Shown piece after piece: positions 25,454 to 34,125 of a stretch of DNA of 54,028 nucleotides. The notes under the pieces were generated by a model. The model was not told the DNA's origin, did not search any database, and saw only the letters and a program-made list of their open reading frames with translations. The translations under genes were made by a program, and so were the position numbers. The stretch is from CAZLQF01 sp964561545 (lineage in GTDB: Bacteria > Bacteroidota > Bacteroidia > CAILMK01 > CAYYUA01), in the NCBI GenBank assembly GCA_964561545.1, contig CAZLQF010000019.1:1-54028 (forward strand). Reading direction: 5' to 3'. Within the stretch, counting starts at the first letter, position 1. Each line of letters begins with the position of its first letter.

Positions 25454-25897
25454 ATGCATAATATATTTGTTTATGGAACCCTGCTTTTTCCTGAGCTTTT
25501 GGAAGGGCTGACCCAAAAACATTTCGAAACCCAAAATGCTATTTTGCATGATTACAAACGGTTTAAAATTTATGACGGGGATATGGTTCGGCCCTACCCT
25601 GCTATTCAAGAGGCGGATGACGAATCAATAAAGGGTACCCTGATATTTGACGTAGATCAGAAGAGCCTGGACCTTATTGATTTTTTTGAAACCACTGATT
25701 ATACGCGCCAAATTGTAAATACGGAATGTAATAATCATTCAGTAGAAGCCTGGACTTATTTATGGCGTAATGATGCAAAAGGTAAATTAGCCGGTAATTG
25801 GGATCGTGATTATTTTGAAAACAATTTCCTCCACTTGTATGCCAATAAAATTATACCACTTACACGTAAAGAATTCTACAAGCTTAAGCAGTTATAA
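25454..25897 (+). CDS. Gamma-glutamylcyclotransferase-like (AIG2 family) protein
   Basis: A 147-residue beta-barrel-fold protein. It opens 'MHNIFVYGTLLFPEL'; VYGTLL is the substrate-binding loop of the family. 'IKGTLIFDV' (about 59-67) and 'IDFFETTDYTRQ' (about 75-86) follow; the Glu in FFE corresponds to the catalytic base. Relatives release 5-oxoproline from gamma-glutamyl compounds or cyclise related amines. The substrate is not predictable at this level. It stands alone. Confidence 0.88.
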   Translation: MHNIFVYGTLLFPELLEGLTQKHFETQNAILHDYKRFKIYDGDMVRPYPAIQEADDESIKGTLIFDVDQKSLDLIDFFETTDYTRQIVNTECNNHSVEAWTYLWRNDAKGKLAGNWDRDYFENNFLHLYANKIIPLTRKEFYKLKQL

Positions 25898-26077
25898 TTG
25901 GAAGCAAGGTACCTATGTGGTGAAAAGCTAAGTATCCACTTGTTGTAATGATTGAAATTATTTTTATGGCTAACGATTAACTGATGTACCAATTAAATAA
26001 ATGCTAATGATCTATAAAATCTTCTAATTCAGGGAAATAAACCCAAACGATCTGCATTCAAAAATTTTAAAATTATT

Positions 26078-26108
26078 TTGATTGCTCAATGCAGGCCTCT
26101 TATATTTG
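26078..26108 (+). promoter_or_regulatory. Promoter of tRNA-Lys
   Basis: TTG at 26078-26080, a 20-base spacer, and TATATTTG at 26101-26108, an exact TAnnTTTG box, 20 bases before the tRNA. Confidence 0.75.
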
Positions 26109-26128
26109 CACCGCCTTTTGAAAAGGTC

Positions 26129-26201
26129 GATTCCGTAGCTCAGCTGGTAGAGCATCTCCCTTTTAAGGAGAGGGTCCAGGGTTCGAACCCCTGCGGGATC
26201 A
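26129..26201 (+). tRNA. tRNA-Lys (anticodon UUU)
   Basis: A 73-base cloverleaf. The acceptor stem GATTCCG pairs with CGGGATC (one G-U), with discriminator A at 26201. D arm GCTC-AGCTGGTA-GAGC. The anticodon stem TCTCC/GGAGA encloses loop CTTTTAA, giving UUU. The T arm is CAGGG-TTCGAAC-CCCTG. CCA is not encoded. It has its own promoter and terminator. Confidence 0.97.
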
Positions 26202-26207
26202 CGGCCT

Positions 26208-26240
26208 AAAAACCCCTGCTTATCAGCAGGGGTTTTTTTT
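26208..26240 (+). terminator. Intrinsic terminator of tRNA-Lys
   Basis: AAAAACCCCTGC (26208-26219), loop TTATCA, then GCAGGGG followed by eight T. It is a strong hairpin with U tract, seven bases after the tRNA. Confidence 0.93.
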
Positions 26241-26307
26241 ATAGTACTCAATCCCAAAAGCTGAAAATTGATCAATAAATGCTAAGTTTGTGAAATGGTA
26301 GCAATAT

Positions 26308-28965
26308 ATGCAGCTTATGAAGGATAACTTGCTCATTGGGATGATTACCCTCCTCGTGATTGGTGGTTTTACCCAAAGTTGTTCAGTGTTTAAAACGAAA
26401 AAAAGCCCTGAAAAAGACACTTCACAAGTTCAAAAAAAACCGGAAAAGCAACAACCTCCTCAACCCCCCTATCATTCTTCGCAGAAACGCGATATGGATC
26501 TGATCCATACTGAGCTTGATGTTCAACCGGTTTGGCAAAACCAACAATTAAATGGAAAAGCAACGCTGACCCTGAGTCCTTATTTTTACCCTCAAGACAG
26601 TTTGATTTTGGATGCCAAAGGCTTTAAAATCCAACAAATAAAATTGCTTAAAAACGATACAGCCCTTGCCTTAGCATACAGCTATGATAGCGAATTGATT
26701 GACATCCAACTGGATCGTAGATATCATCGAAAAGATACGCTTAAGCTTAAGATCAATTACACGGCCAACCCCACTGATTTGAATAAAAGTGGCGGCAATA
26801 ACATAGGCGGAGCTCAAGGTTTGTACTTTATTGACCCTGACAGTACCAACCCGGAAAAGCCTACGCAAATGTGGACCCAAGGCGAGCCAGAGGCTTCCTC
26901 TGCCTGGTTCCCTACCATCGATCAGCCGAATGAGAAAACGACTCAAGAAATTTATATAACAGTTAAAAAAGAATTCAAGACTTTATCCAATGGGCAGCGG
27001 GTTTATTCGATCTTAAATGATGATGGTACCAGAACCGATTATTGGCGTATGAACAAACCCCATGCTCCTTATTTGTTCATGATGGCCGTTGGTGATTTTG
27101 CAGTAGTTGAAGATGAATGGCGTGATTCCATTCCTGTAGATTATTATGTAGAGCCTGAATATGAAGAACATGCCAACATGATCTTTGATGTAACACCTGA
27201 AATGATGGAATTTTATTCCAACTTACTGGATTATGATTATCCGTGGAGTAAATATGCTCAAGTAGCTGTGAGGAATTTTGTCGCTGGCGCCATGGAAAAT
27301 ACCACGTCTACCATCCATTTTTCAGGGATCCAGCAAACACCCAAGGAATACATTGACAAAACTTACGAATCCTTGATCGCCCACGAGCTAATCCATCACT
27401 GGTTTGGCAATGTAGTAACTTGCGAATCATGGTCCAATTTGGCCTTGAATGAATCTTTTGCCACTTATGGGGAATATTTGTGGAAAGAACACCAACATGG
27501 AAGAGCTGCGGCAGGTCAAAAATGGCTGGAGGACTATGGTGATTACCTTAACGAAGCCCAAAACATAAAAAAGCCTTTAATCCAACATCGTTATCATGCG
27601 GTAGAACAATTATTTGACGATCACCGCTATGAAAAGGGCAGTTGTATTTTACATATGTTACGCCATTATTTGGGCGATGATGCTTTTTTTTCGGGCTTGA
27701 ACCATTATTTGAATCAGCGCGAATTTAAACCGGCCGAATACCAACATTTAAGGCTGGCCCTGGAAGAAGTCAGTGGAAAAGACCTGCGCTGGTTTTTTGA
27801 ACAATGGTTTGAAGAGCCAGGCCATCCTAAGCTTGAAATCCATCAATCTTACAATCCCAGATCCGGAGAAGTAAAATTAAAGGTAGAACAAACCCAAAAC
27901 ACCTCAAAATATCCGGTTTATCAGCTTCCCGTTACCATAGATGTTTATCCGTCTGAGGATCAAAAGCCAAAAAGCCATGAGATCACAATTGATCAAGTAT
28001 CAGACTCCTTCAACCTGAAAGTTTCACAAAACCCGGCCCTTGTAAATTTTGATGCCAAAAAAGTTTTACTGGCAGAGACCAATTTTAACAAAACACCTAA
28101 AGAATGGATATTTCAATACCATAATGCCCCACTTTTCTTAGATCGTTACGAAGCTTTAGAAGGTTTCAACAAACTGTTAACATCACCCAGTAAAAAGCCC
28201 ATCAATGCTACGATAAGTAAATTTTATTCAGAAGTGCTTGGAGATCCTTTTTGGTCTATGCGGAAAAAGGGTGTTCAATCCATAGGAAACCTGAAAGATT
28301 CGGGACTGGTGGTATCTTTTGAAGAAAAACTCAAGAGCATTGCCTCCAATGATAACCACCCGGATGTACGGGCTGCAGCGCTTGCAATCCTGAAAGATAC
28401 CATATTTACCACACAAGTTAAAGTTTTCAACAATGCCATACAGGACCCCTCTTATCAAGTGCAGCTACAAGCCTTAAAAGGATTGTATCAACATGATTCT
28501 ACAAGCGCATTGGAACATGCCAGCCAATTTTATAAGCTTGACAAATCGAACTTTTTGCACGTAGTGGGTCAAATATATGCTAAATATGGCTCTAAAGGGG
28601 TCAATGGGAAGTTACACAAATTAATAGCGGATAAAATCGATCCCGGATATCGCAACAGCCTCATCAACGCTTACCTGGAAAAGTATCTACCGCGTTATAG
28701 GCCAAGTTATACTTTGGAGAACATGAGGCTTTTTGATACATTAATAAATGAAACCATACAAAAAGAATGGCAAAGACTCACTTTAATCAATATTTTGAAG
28801 CAATATAAAAATAGCATCCAGGAAAAGAAAAAGGCAACAAAAGATAGCATTGAGAGTGAACAAAAAGAAGACCAAAAGGCAGGCGATTTACAAAAAGAAT
28901 TAGAGACTTATAAAGAAATTACGGATGAAATAGCTAACAAAATTACCAAGCTAAAAAAGAATTGA
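26308..28965 (+). CDS. M1-family metallo-aminopeptidase lipoprotein
   Basis: An 885-residue zinc aminopeptidase of the aminopeptidase N/M1 family. The signal ends with a lipobox (FTQSC, Cys about residue 25), so it is probably membrane-tethered outside the cytoplasm. GAMEN, the substrate N-terminus-binding motif, lies near residue 331. HELIHHW (His359, Glu360, His363) with Glu382 (LNESFA) forms the HExxH-x18-E zinc site. A C-terminal HEAT-like region (about 620-800) and a charged tail (about 830-885) follow. ATG at 26317 is an alternative start. A TAAGTTTG box lies at 26283-26290. It probably feeds on extracellular peptides. Confidence 0.95.
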   Translation: MQLMKDNLLIGMITLLVIGGFTQSCSVFKTKKSPEKDTSQVQKKPEKQQPPQPPYHSSQKRDMDLIHTELDVQPVWQNQQLNGKATLTLSPYFYPQDSLILDAKGFKIQQIKLLKNDTALALAYSYDSELIDIQLDRRYHRKDTLKLKINYTANPTDLNKSGGNNIGGAQGLYFIDPDSTNPEKPTQMWTQGEPEASSAWFPTIDQPNEKTTQEIYITVKKEFKTLSNGQRVYSILNDDGTRTDYWRMNKPHAPYLFMMAVGDFAVVEDEWRDSIPVDYYVEPEYEEHANMIFDVTPEMMEFYSNLLDYDYPWSKYAQVAVRNFVAGAMENTTSTIHFSGIQQTPKEYIDKTYESLIAHELIHHWFGNVVTCESWSNLALNESFATYGEYLWKEHQHGRAAAGQKWLEDYGDYLNEAQNIKKPLIQHRYHAVEQLFDDHRYEKGSCILHMLRHYLGDDAFFSGLNHYLNQREFKPAEYQHLRLALEEVSGKDLRWFFEQWFEEPGHPKLEIHQSYNPRSGEVKLKVEQTQNTSKYPVYQLPVTIDVYPSEDQKPKSHEITIDQVSDSFNLKVSQNPALVNFDAKKVLLAETNFNKTPKEWIFQYHNAPLFLDRYEALEGFNKLLTSPSKKPINATISKFYSEVLGDPFWSMRKKGVQSIGNLKDSGLVVSFEEKLKSIASNDNHPDVRAAALAILKDTIFTTQVKVFNNAIQDPSYQVQLQALKGLYQHDSTSALEHASQFYKLDKSNFLHVVGQIYAKYGSKGVNGKLHKLIADKIDPGYRNSLINAYLEKYLPRYRPSYTLENMRLFDTLINETIQKEWQRLTLINILKQYKNSIQEKKKATKDSIESEQKEDQKAGDLQKELETYKEITDEIANKITKLKKN

Positions 28966-29069
28966 ATTTTGATTATTGTTAGCAATTTTACCCCTATGAT
29001 TTTATATATTCGCAATAATAAAGGTAGCAAATGTTCTATTAATTGTGTAACAATTCTAAAATTTTTTTT

Positions 29070-30191
29070 ATGAAAAATCCTGCAATTCTTAAGAGTAGCT
29101 TGATCACCTTATTTATCGGGCTAAGTTTATTGGTAACTAAAACCGGAACAGCTCAAATGAATGCTGATTTTACAATATCTTCCGATACATCAGGCTGTAC
29201 CCCATTGGAAGTAGTTGTAAGCAACAACAGCTCTCAAACTAATTATGATACTTTTATGTGGAATTTTGGTAATGGGCAGATAGACACTTTAGCTACAACT
29301 GCCAATGATACCGTCACTTACGAACAAGCAGGTGTTTATAGCATCCAATTGGTCGCTACCAACCAAAATGGCAATATGATGGATACAGCTACCAAAACTG
29401 ATGCAGTTAAAGCATTAGAATCACCTGATGCTAAGTTTAATACCAGTGATGTATGCCTGGGGGATACATTGTATGTTGACAACAACACCGACTTTTCAGA
29501 CACCACCCTTAGCTATAGCTGGGATTTTGAAGGCACTTCTTATGATACAAGCCATCCAGGTCACCTTTTTAGCTCATTTGGTGATAAAACCATTACATTA
29601 ACTGCAACGGACAACATGAGTGGATGTTCGGGTATGGCTCAAGCAACCATAGAGGTAAAACCAAGGCCTATTAGCGAGTTTTCTTTTGAGCAATCCTTCC
29701 AGGATGTTACTTTTAGCCCCGACAATCAAGATTTGAATGATTACAGGTGGTTTTTTGGTGATGGCACTGACACCTCTTTCAGGGTTGAACCTGAACATAC
29801 TTACCCCGACACTGGGGAGTACATTGTGTCATTAACCGTGTTTGGTGATAATGGGTGCCCCGAAACTTCTACAGACACCATAACAGTTGATAGTACAACC
29901 AGTATTGAGGCGTTGGAGCCCATAAACTCTGACCTTATCAATACAACCCCTAACCCTTTTAAAGAGCAAATCACCATTCAATACCAGCTTACGAACAATG
30001 CAGATGTCAAGCTTTCGGTAATTGATGCCTCAGGTCAGCGGGTTCATCAATTGGATGCCGGTAATCAAAATGCCGGGGAACATCGCTATCAATTTGAACC
30101 TCGAAAATTTGGTTACCAATCAGGCATGTTCATCATCCAACTCAATGTTAATGGCAATATATACTCGGAAAAGGTTTTAAACTTGGAATAA
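29070..30191 (+). CDS. PKD-domain protein with type IX secretion sorting domain
   Basis: From the ATG at 29070 the product is 373 residues. A signal peptide ends near 'TKTGTAQ'. Three PKD-like beta-sandwich units follow: 'CTPLEVVVSNNS...YDTFMWNFGNG', 'CLGDTLYVDNNT...YSWDFEG' and 'FEQSFQDVTFSPDNQDLNDYRWFFGDG'; each has the WxFG-type core. The C-terminal ~80 residues ('TTPNPFKEQITIQYQL...GMFIIQLNVNGNIYSEKVLNLE') are a T9SS type A sorting domain, removed on export. It is a cell-surface or secreted protein that probably binds partners or sugars; no enzyme domain is present. A start at 29043 adds nine unlikely residues. Confidence 0.9.
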   Translation: MKNPAILKSSLITLFIGLSLLVTKTGTAQMNADFTISSDTSGCTPLEVVVSNNSSQTNYDTFMWNFGNGQIDTLATTANDTVTYEQAGVYSIQLVATNQNGNMMDTATKTDAVKALESPDAKFNTSDVCLGDTLYVDNNTDFSDTTLSYSWDFEGTSYDTSHPGHLFSSFGDKTITLTATDNMSGCSGMAQATIEVKPRPISEFSFEQSFQDVTFSPDNQDLNDYRWFFGDGTDTSFRVEPEHTYPDTGEYIVSLTVFGDNGCPETSTDTITVDSTTSIEALEPINSDLINTTPNPFKEQITIQYQLTNNADVKLSVIDASGQRVHQLDAGNQNAGEHRYQFEPRKFGYQSGMFIIQLNVNGNIYSEKVLNLE

Positions 30192-30200
30192 TTTATTCAA

Positions 30201-30308
30201 TAAAGGCTGGTACTGAAATTTTCGGGGTTTTTGGCTTTTAATAAAAAAGCCCATAAAATCCGCCAATCAGGTTAAGATAAAGTTGGCCAGCATTTTTACC
30301 AGCCTTTA
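30201..30308. repeat. 12-base perfect inverted repeat spanning 84 bases
   Basis: TAAAGGCTGGTA at 30201-30212 and TACCAGCCTTTA at 30297-30308 are exact reverse complements. Between them lies another self-complementary stretch (GGCTTTT...AAAAAGCC near 30233-30251). The whole could fold as one branched RNA after the PKD/T9SS gene. Confidence 0.6.
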
Positions 30309-30337
30309 ACATGTTTTAAAAGTAAGCATACCTAAAT

Positions 30338-30371
30338 AAAATGGCCCGGCATTGCTTGACCGGGCTATTTT
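30338..30371 (+). terminator. Hairpin terminator between convergent genes
   Basis: AAAATGGCCCGG (30338-30349) and CCGGGCTATTTT (30360-30371) around a ten-base loop. The single irregular pair is G-U in plus-strand RNA and A-C in minus-strand RNA, favouring the plus direction. A/T runs on both sides would still allow use by the acetyltransferase gene, whose stop codon is four bases away. Confidence 0.75.
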
Positions 30372-30374
30372 ATT

Positions 30375-30659
30375 TTAAACCCTTATTCCATCAAATTCCG
30401 AGTGCTGATTCATGTAAGAAGCTACAAAAGGACAGCTTGGATTAACTTTATATCCATGCTTTTGGGCATATTCCAGTCCGTACCTAACAATTTTACTGGC
30501 AATACTTTGACCTCTAAGGGCAGGTGGTACGTAGGTATGCTGAAAGTCCATGGCATCTCCATCAATGGTGTAGGTTAAGTAGCTACGTTTGCCATCCTGC
30601 TCGTAAATAAACTTACCAGCTTCCTGGTCGTGTTGAATGGATTGAGCAAAATCTTCCAT
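30375..30659 (-). CDS. Small GNAT-type N-acetyltransferase (YjdJ-like)
   Basis: A 94-residue protein of the COG2388 mini-GNAT group. 'YLTYTIDGDAMDFQHTYVPPALRGQSIASKIVRYGLEYAQKHGYKVNPSCPFVASYM' covers the family: the acetyl-CoA loop is 'RGQSIASKIV' (about 49-58), with the conserved Pro/Cys and the 'PFVASYM' end. Such proteins contain only the acetyl-CoA-binding core, and their acceptor is unknown. It stands alone, with a hairpin next to its stop codon. Confidence 0.88.
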   Translation of the reverse strand: MEDFAQSIQHDQEAGKFIYEQDGKRSYLTYTIDGDAMDFQHTYVPPALRGQSIASKIVRYGLEYAQKHGYKVNPSCPFVASYMNQHSEFDGIRV

Positions 30660-30691
30660 ATCTATTTACTTTTACGATTTTTAACTGACTT

Positions 30692-30718
30692 TTGTAAATG
30701 TTTTACCTAATAGGTTTG
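30692..30718 (+). promoter_or_regulatory. Candidate promoter for the oxidoreductase gene
   Basis: TTG at 30692-30694, a 16-base spacer, and TAGGTTTG at 30711-30718, an exact TAnnTTTG box. It lies about 140 bases before the TTG start at 30861, leaving a long leader. The spacing is slightly short. Confidence 0.45.
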
Positions 30719-30860
30719 TATAATTTTTAATGGTTTTTTGGTAATTTTTTCATGCCCAACAAACATCCAGCAGCAACAATAAAACCACCATTAACGGGAA
30801 AACCGATCGCTTAAAATTAAGGGCATTTTATCAACAAACATAACAAAATAATCAGTTCTT

Positions 30861-31988
30861 TTGACCAAAGATACAATCATAATAGGCGGTGGCCTTGCAG
30901 GCTTAACAGCAGCATTGAACCTGGGTAAGAAAGGTCATGAAGTGATGGTCATTGAAAAAAACGAGTATCCTTTTCATAAGGTTTGCGGGGAATACGTTTC
31001 CAAAGAGATCATGCCTGTTCTGGATCTTTTAAATGCCAATCCGCATGCGTCCTTCAACCTGCCTCAGATCAATCGTTTTCAACTGAGCACCAATAATGGC
31101 AAAACCATTAACCTTCAACACAACATGGGCGGGTTTGGTATTAGCCGGTACGTTTTTGATCATTTTTTGTATAAAAAAGCCCAAAAACTCCCAAACGTAG
31201 AGGTTTTAACCAACGCCATGGTTGTTGACGTTAACCGCGATGGCCAATATTTTAAGGTTAATACCTCAGGCAAATCCTATTTTACACGCACATTGCTTGG
31301 TAGCCACGGGAAAAAATCCAAGCTTGATCAAAACCTGAAAAGGAACTTTGTTAAAAAACGCTCCCCTTACGTAGGCATCAAGTACCATATTGATTACCCG
31401 CAAAATTGGGATCAAGTTAGCCTGCATAGTTTCAAGAGAGGCTATGCAGGCATATCTAAAATAGAAAATGGCCACTGTTGTTTTTGCTACATGGTTCAAC
31501 GGGATCAACTCAAGCAATTCAAATCCATTCAAAAATTGGAACAAGAAGTGCTAAAGCATAATCCTTATTTGAAGCACATTTTGGAAGAAGCAACATTTTT
31601 ATGGAAGCAACCCCTGGTGATCAACGAGGTAAGTTTTCAGCCTAAAACAACCTATGAGCAAGGCATGCTGATGGCAGGCGATAGTGCGGGCATGATTGCA
31701 CCGTTGGCTGGCAATGGAATGGCCATGGCCATTCATGGAGGCTACATGGCATCTTCCTGGGTCCACCAATACCTCAACAATAAAATAGGTTTAGAAACCA
31801 TGTATAACAATTATGCCAAAGCTTGGAAGCATCAATTCAGTAACAGGTTCAGATCAGGCAAATTCATCCAGGATCATCTCTTCTTCAAGCCTTCCGTACA
31901 GCAAATAATAGTTCCCTTTGCTAAAACTTTTCCTTTCCTGGGGAAACAGATCATTGGTATGACCCATGGAAAGCCCGTTCAGCTGTAA
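30861..31988 (+). CDS. FAD-dependent oxidoreductase of the geranylgeranyl reductase/aromatic hydroxylase type
   Basis: A 375-residue flavoprotein. 'TIIIGGGLAGLTAALNLGKKGHEVMVIEK' at the N-terminus is the FAD Rossmann motif. 'HKVCGEYVSKEI' (about 40-51) is the loop typical of geranylgeranyl-reductase-family members, and 'LMAGDSAGMIAPLAGNGMAMAIHGG' (about 271-295) is the second FAD motif. The start is TTG at 30861: an in-frame TAA lies at 30849 and the Rossmann strand begins within four residues, so no ATG can serve. Its 3' end overlaps the prenyltransferase gene by ten bases, tail to tail. With the PKS cluster it probably hydroxylates or reduces the product. Confidence 0.88.
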   Translation: MTKDTIIIGGGLAGLTAALNLGKKGHEVMVIEKNEYPFHKVCGEYVSKEIMPVLDLLNANPHASFNLPQINRFQLSTNNGKTINLQHNMGGFGISRYVFDHFLYKKAQKLPNVEVLTNAMVVDVNRDGQYFKVNTSGKSYFTRTLLGSHGKKSKLDQNLKRNFVKKRSPYVGIKYHIDYPQNWDQVSLHSFKRGYAGISKIENGHCCFCYMVQRDQLKQFKSIQKLEQEVLKHNPYLKHILEEATFLWKQPLVINEVSFQPKTTYEQGMLMAGDSAGMIAPLAGNGMAMAIHGGYMASSWVHQYLNNKIGLETMYNNYAKAWKHQFSNRFRSGKFIQDHLFFKPSVQQIIVPFAKTFPFLGKQIIGMTHGKPVQL

Positions 31989-32866
31989 TTCAATAAATAA
32001 ACCGCAACCACAAAAAGGATAAAACCCCATGCACCTAATTCATTTAACCGCATGGTATGGGTAAAATTAGCTTGTTGCTCATCACGAACCACCTTGTTGA
32101 ACCAATAGCCGAAATAAAGCCCGGTCGGCATCATAAAGATGAGAAACAATATTAAGCTTAAGATATTCAAATAAATGCTTAAGAAAACGGCAAATCCTAT
32201 TAACGTTAGCATCATAAAAAGGCCGGCAAAATAAAAGGTACCTCTGATGCCAAGCATTCGGCTTACCGTTTGGTCCCCTCTTTTGGCATCTTCTTCATGT
32301 TGATAAACCTGGGTTAATGGATAAAATGACAACAACATAACAGAAGTTAGGCTGCCCGCCAACCAAGCTGTTTGATTCGTAAAAATTGCTTCGAAGTTGA
32401 GATCATGAATACCGACCAAAGCCATTTGAAAAGTAAACACCCCTTGAAATAACATTAAAATTAGTAAGGACAAAACGGGAAAGCGTTTTAGACGAATACG
32501 ATCATGGCTATAAGCTTTGGATACCAACCCATAAACGAAAAGCATAAGCGCCAATTGCCAATTTACCAGCAATCCCATTAAAATTGCCAAACCATCAAAT
32601 AGCAATGCAACCCATAACAATTCAGAAGTTACTTGAGGCGGTTTTTTCAACCCTCCAATGCTGGTTTCATCCCGGTCATAATAGCTATTAAAAGCATTAC
32701 TGGCAGGGAATAAGAATAAATGAAGTGCAACAAATGTAAGTATACCATCTAACCAGCCACCTCCTCCTTTTTGAATTAAAGCAAACCCAAATATGGGCAT
32801 CAATGTTATAGAAAAAGGGATCCTGAGATGAAGAAGTGTTGATCTTGAGATCATGATTAACTTCAA
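31979..32866 (-). CDS. UbiA-family prenyltransferase
   Basis: A 295-residue integral membrane protein with about eight to nine helices. The first Asp-rich motif is seen in 'ASNAFNSYYDRDETSIGG' (about 54-71), the N-x3-D-x3-D metal/diphosphate site. The second site is represented by 'YGLVSKAYSHDRIRLKR' (about 113-129). Family members transfer a prenyl chain to an aromatic ring or make other lipid intermediates. It is encoded opposite to the flanking genes, converging on the oxidoreductase and divergent from the polyketide synthase, 152 bases apart. Context suggests prenylation of the polyketide, but this is inference. ATG at 32854 is an alternative start. Confidence 0.88.
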   Translation of the reverse strand: MKLIMISRSTLLHLRIPFSITLMPIFGFALIQKGGGGWLDGILTFVALHLFLFPASNAFNSYYDRDETSIGGLKKPPQVTSELLWVALLFDGLAILMGLLVNWQLALMLFVYGLVSKAYSHDRIRLKRFPVLSLLILMLFQGVFTFQMALVGIHDLNFEAIFTNQTAWLAGSLTSVMLLSFYPLTQVYQHEEDAKRGDQTVSRMLGIRGTFYFAGLFMMLTLIGFAVFLSIYLNILSLILFLIFMMPTGLYFGYWFNKVVRDEQQANFTHTMRLNELGAWGFILFVVAVYLLNYS

Positions 32867-33018
32867 TTAGGGCATTAATTATTGGATTTTTAAGATAATG
32901 ATTTAGATTGAAGTTCAAAGACCAGGTAAAAATTTTAAAACTGGGCAATGGATACCCCTCAGGAACCATAACCATTTATTATATTGATAGCTAATTATTA
33001 ACTACTAATTGATACCGA

Positions 33019-34125
33019 ATGCCATCTATCATTACATCCATAGGCACCGCAAATCCTCCGAACAAAGTATCCCAACAGCAAGTTGCTGAGTTCATGCTTC
33101 GCCATCTGGATTTATCACCCGAAAAGGCCAAATGGCTCGAAAAAGTTTACGATGCTTCTGGGATTGCGTACCGGTACACCGTAATTCCAGATTATTTAAA
33201 AGACCAAGGCGCTTACCATTTTTATCCCAATAATCAAGAATTGCAGCCGTTTCCGCGAATTGATACCCGCATGGACCTCTACAAGGAACATGCTTTAAGC
33301 CTGGCTAGCGATGCCATTCAAAATTGCATGTATCAACACCAAATTAACGCAAGTGAGGTAACTCATCTAATAACGGTTAGTTGCACAGGGATGCATGCAC
33401 CGGGATTAGACATTGAATTGGTAAGAACCCTAAACCTGGCAGATAACATTGAACGCACAGCCATTCAATACATGGGGTGCTACGCTGTATTTAATGGCTT
33501 CAAGGTGGCTGACCACATTTGTCAAGCCAATCCAGATGCCAAAGTACTACTCGTATCTGTTGAATTGTGTACGATTCACTTTCAGAACGGAACAGAAAAG
33601 GATCAGATCGTAGCCAATGCATTGTTCAGCGATGGCGCTGCAGCTGCCATAATCGAGGGCAATGGCCAAGCAAGAACAGGATTGAAATTACAGCAGTTTA
33701 CCAATAAACTGATTCCCGAAGGAGAAGCTCAAATGACTTGGTCGATCGGTAATTTTGGTTTTGAAATGCGTTTATCAAACCAGGTTCCCGAAATGCTTCA
33801 AGGCCATTTGAAACCAATACTCGATGAACTTTCCCAAAACGGTGAATTCCATAAGCCCGATCTGTACGCCATTCATCCGGGAGGTCGTAAGATCCTGGAA
33901 TTTGCTGAAGAGGAACTGGCAATAGAGCCATCAGAAAACGCTTATGCCAAAGACATTCTGAAGAATTACGGCAACATGTCCTCCCCAACCATATTATTTG
34001 TATTAGAAAAAATCCTCGCCAATAGGACAGGTCAGGATGACGGAAAGCAATTATTGGCCCTGGCTTTTGGCCCTGGTTTAACACTTGAAGCTGGCAGGTT
34101 TCAAATTTCAATCGAGAATTCATGA
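33019..34125 (+). CDS. Type III polyketide synthase (chalcone/stilbene synthase family)
   Basis: A 368-residue thiolase-fold synthase. The catalytic triad is intact: Cys154 in 'QYMGCYAVF', His286 in 'AIHPGGRKIL' and Asn319 in 'NYGNMSSPT'. Other landmarks are 'VSCTGMHAPGLDIELVRTL' (about 116-134) and 'NALFSDGAAAAII' (about 197-209). The enzyme condenses malonyl-CoA units onto an acyl-CoA starter and cyclises them to pyrones, resorcinols or phloroglucinols. The next gene, a methyltransferase, starts inside its stop codon (ATGA overlap), showing coupled translation. The starter cannot be told from sequence reading alone. Confidence 0.95.
   Translation: MPSIITSIGTANPPNKVSQQQVAEFMLRHLDLSPEKAKWLEKVYDASGIAYRYTVIPDYLKDQGAYHFYPNNQELQPFPRIDTRMDLYKEHALSLASDAIQNCMYQHQINASEVTHLITVSCTGMHAPGLDIELVRTLNLADNIERTAIQYMGCYAVFNGFKVADHICQANPDAKVLLVSVELCTIHFQNGTEKDQIVANALFSDGAAAAIIEGNGQARTGLKLQQFTNKLIPEGEAQMTWSIGNFGFEMRLSNQVPEMLQGHLKPILDELSQNGEFHKPDLYAIHPGGRKILEFAEEELAIEPSENAYAKDILKNYGNMSSPTILFVLEKILANRTGQDDGKQLLALAFGPGLTLEAGRFQISIENS

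Noticed and set aside
26024..26275. Minus-strand open frame across tRNA-Lys
   Set aside because: It is the complement of a tRNA and its terminator.
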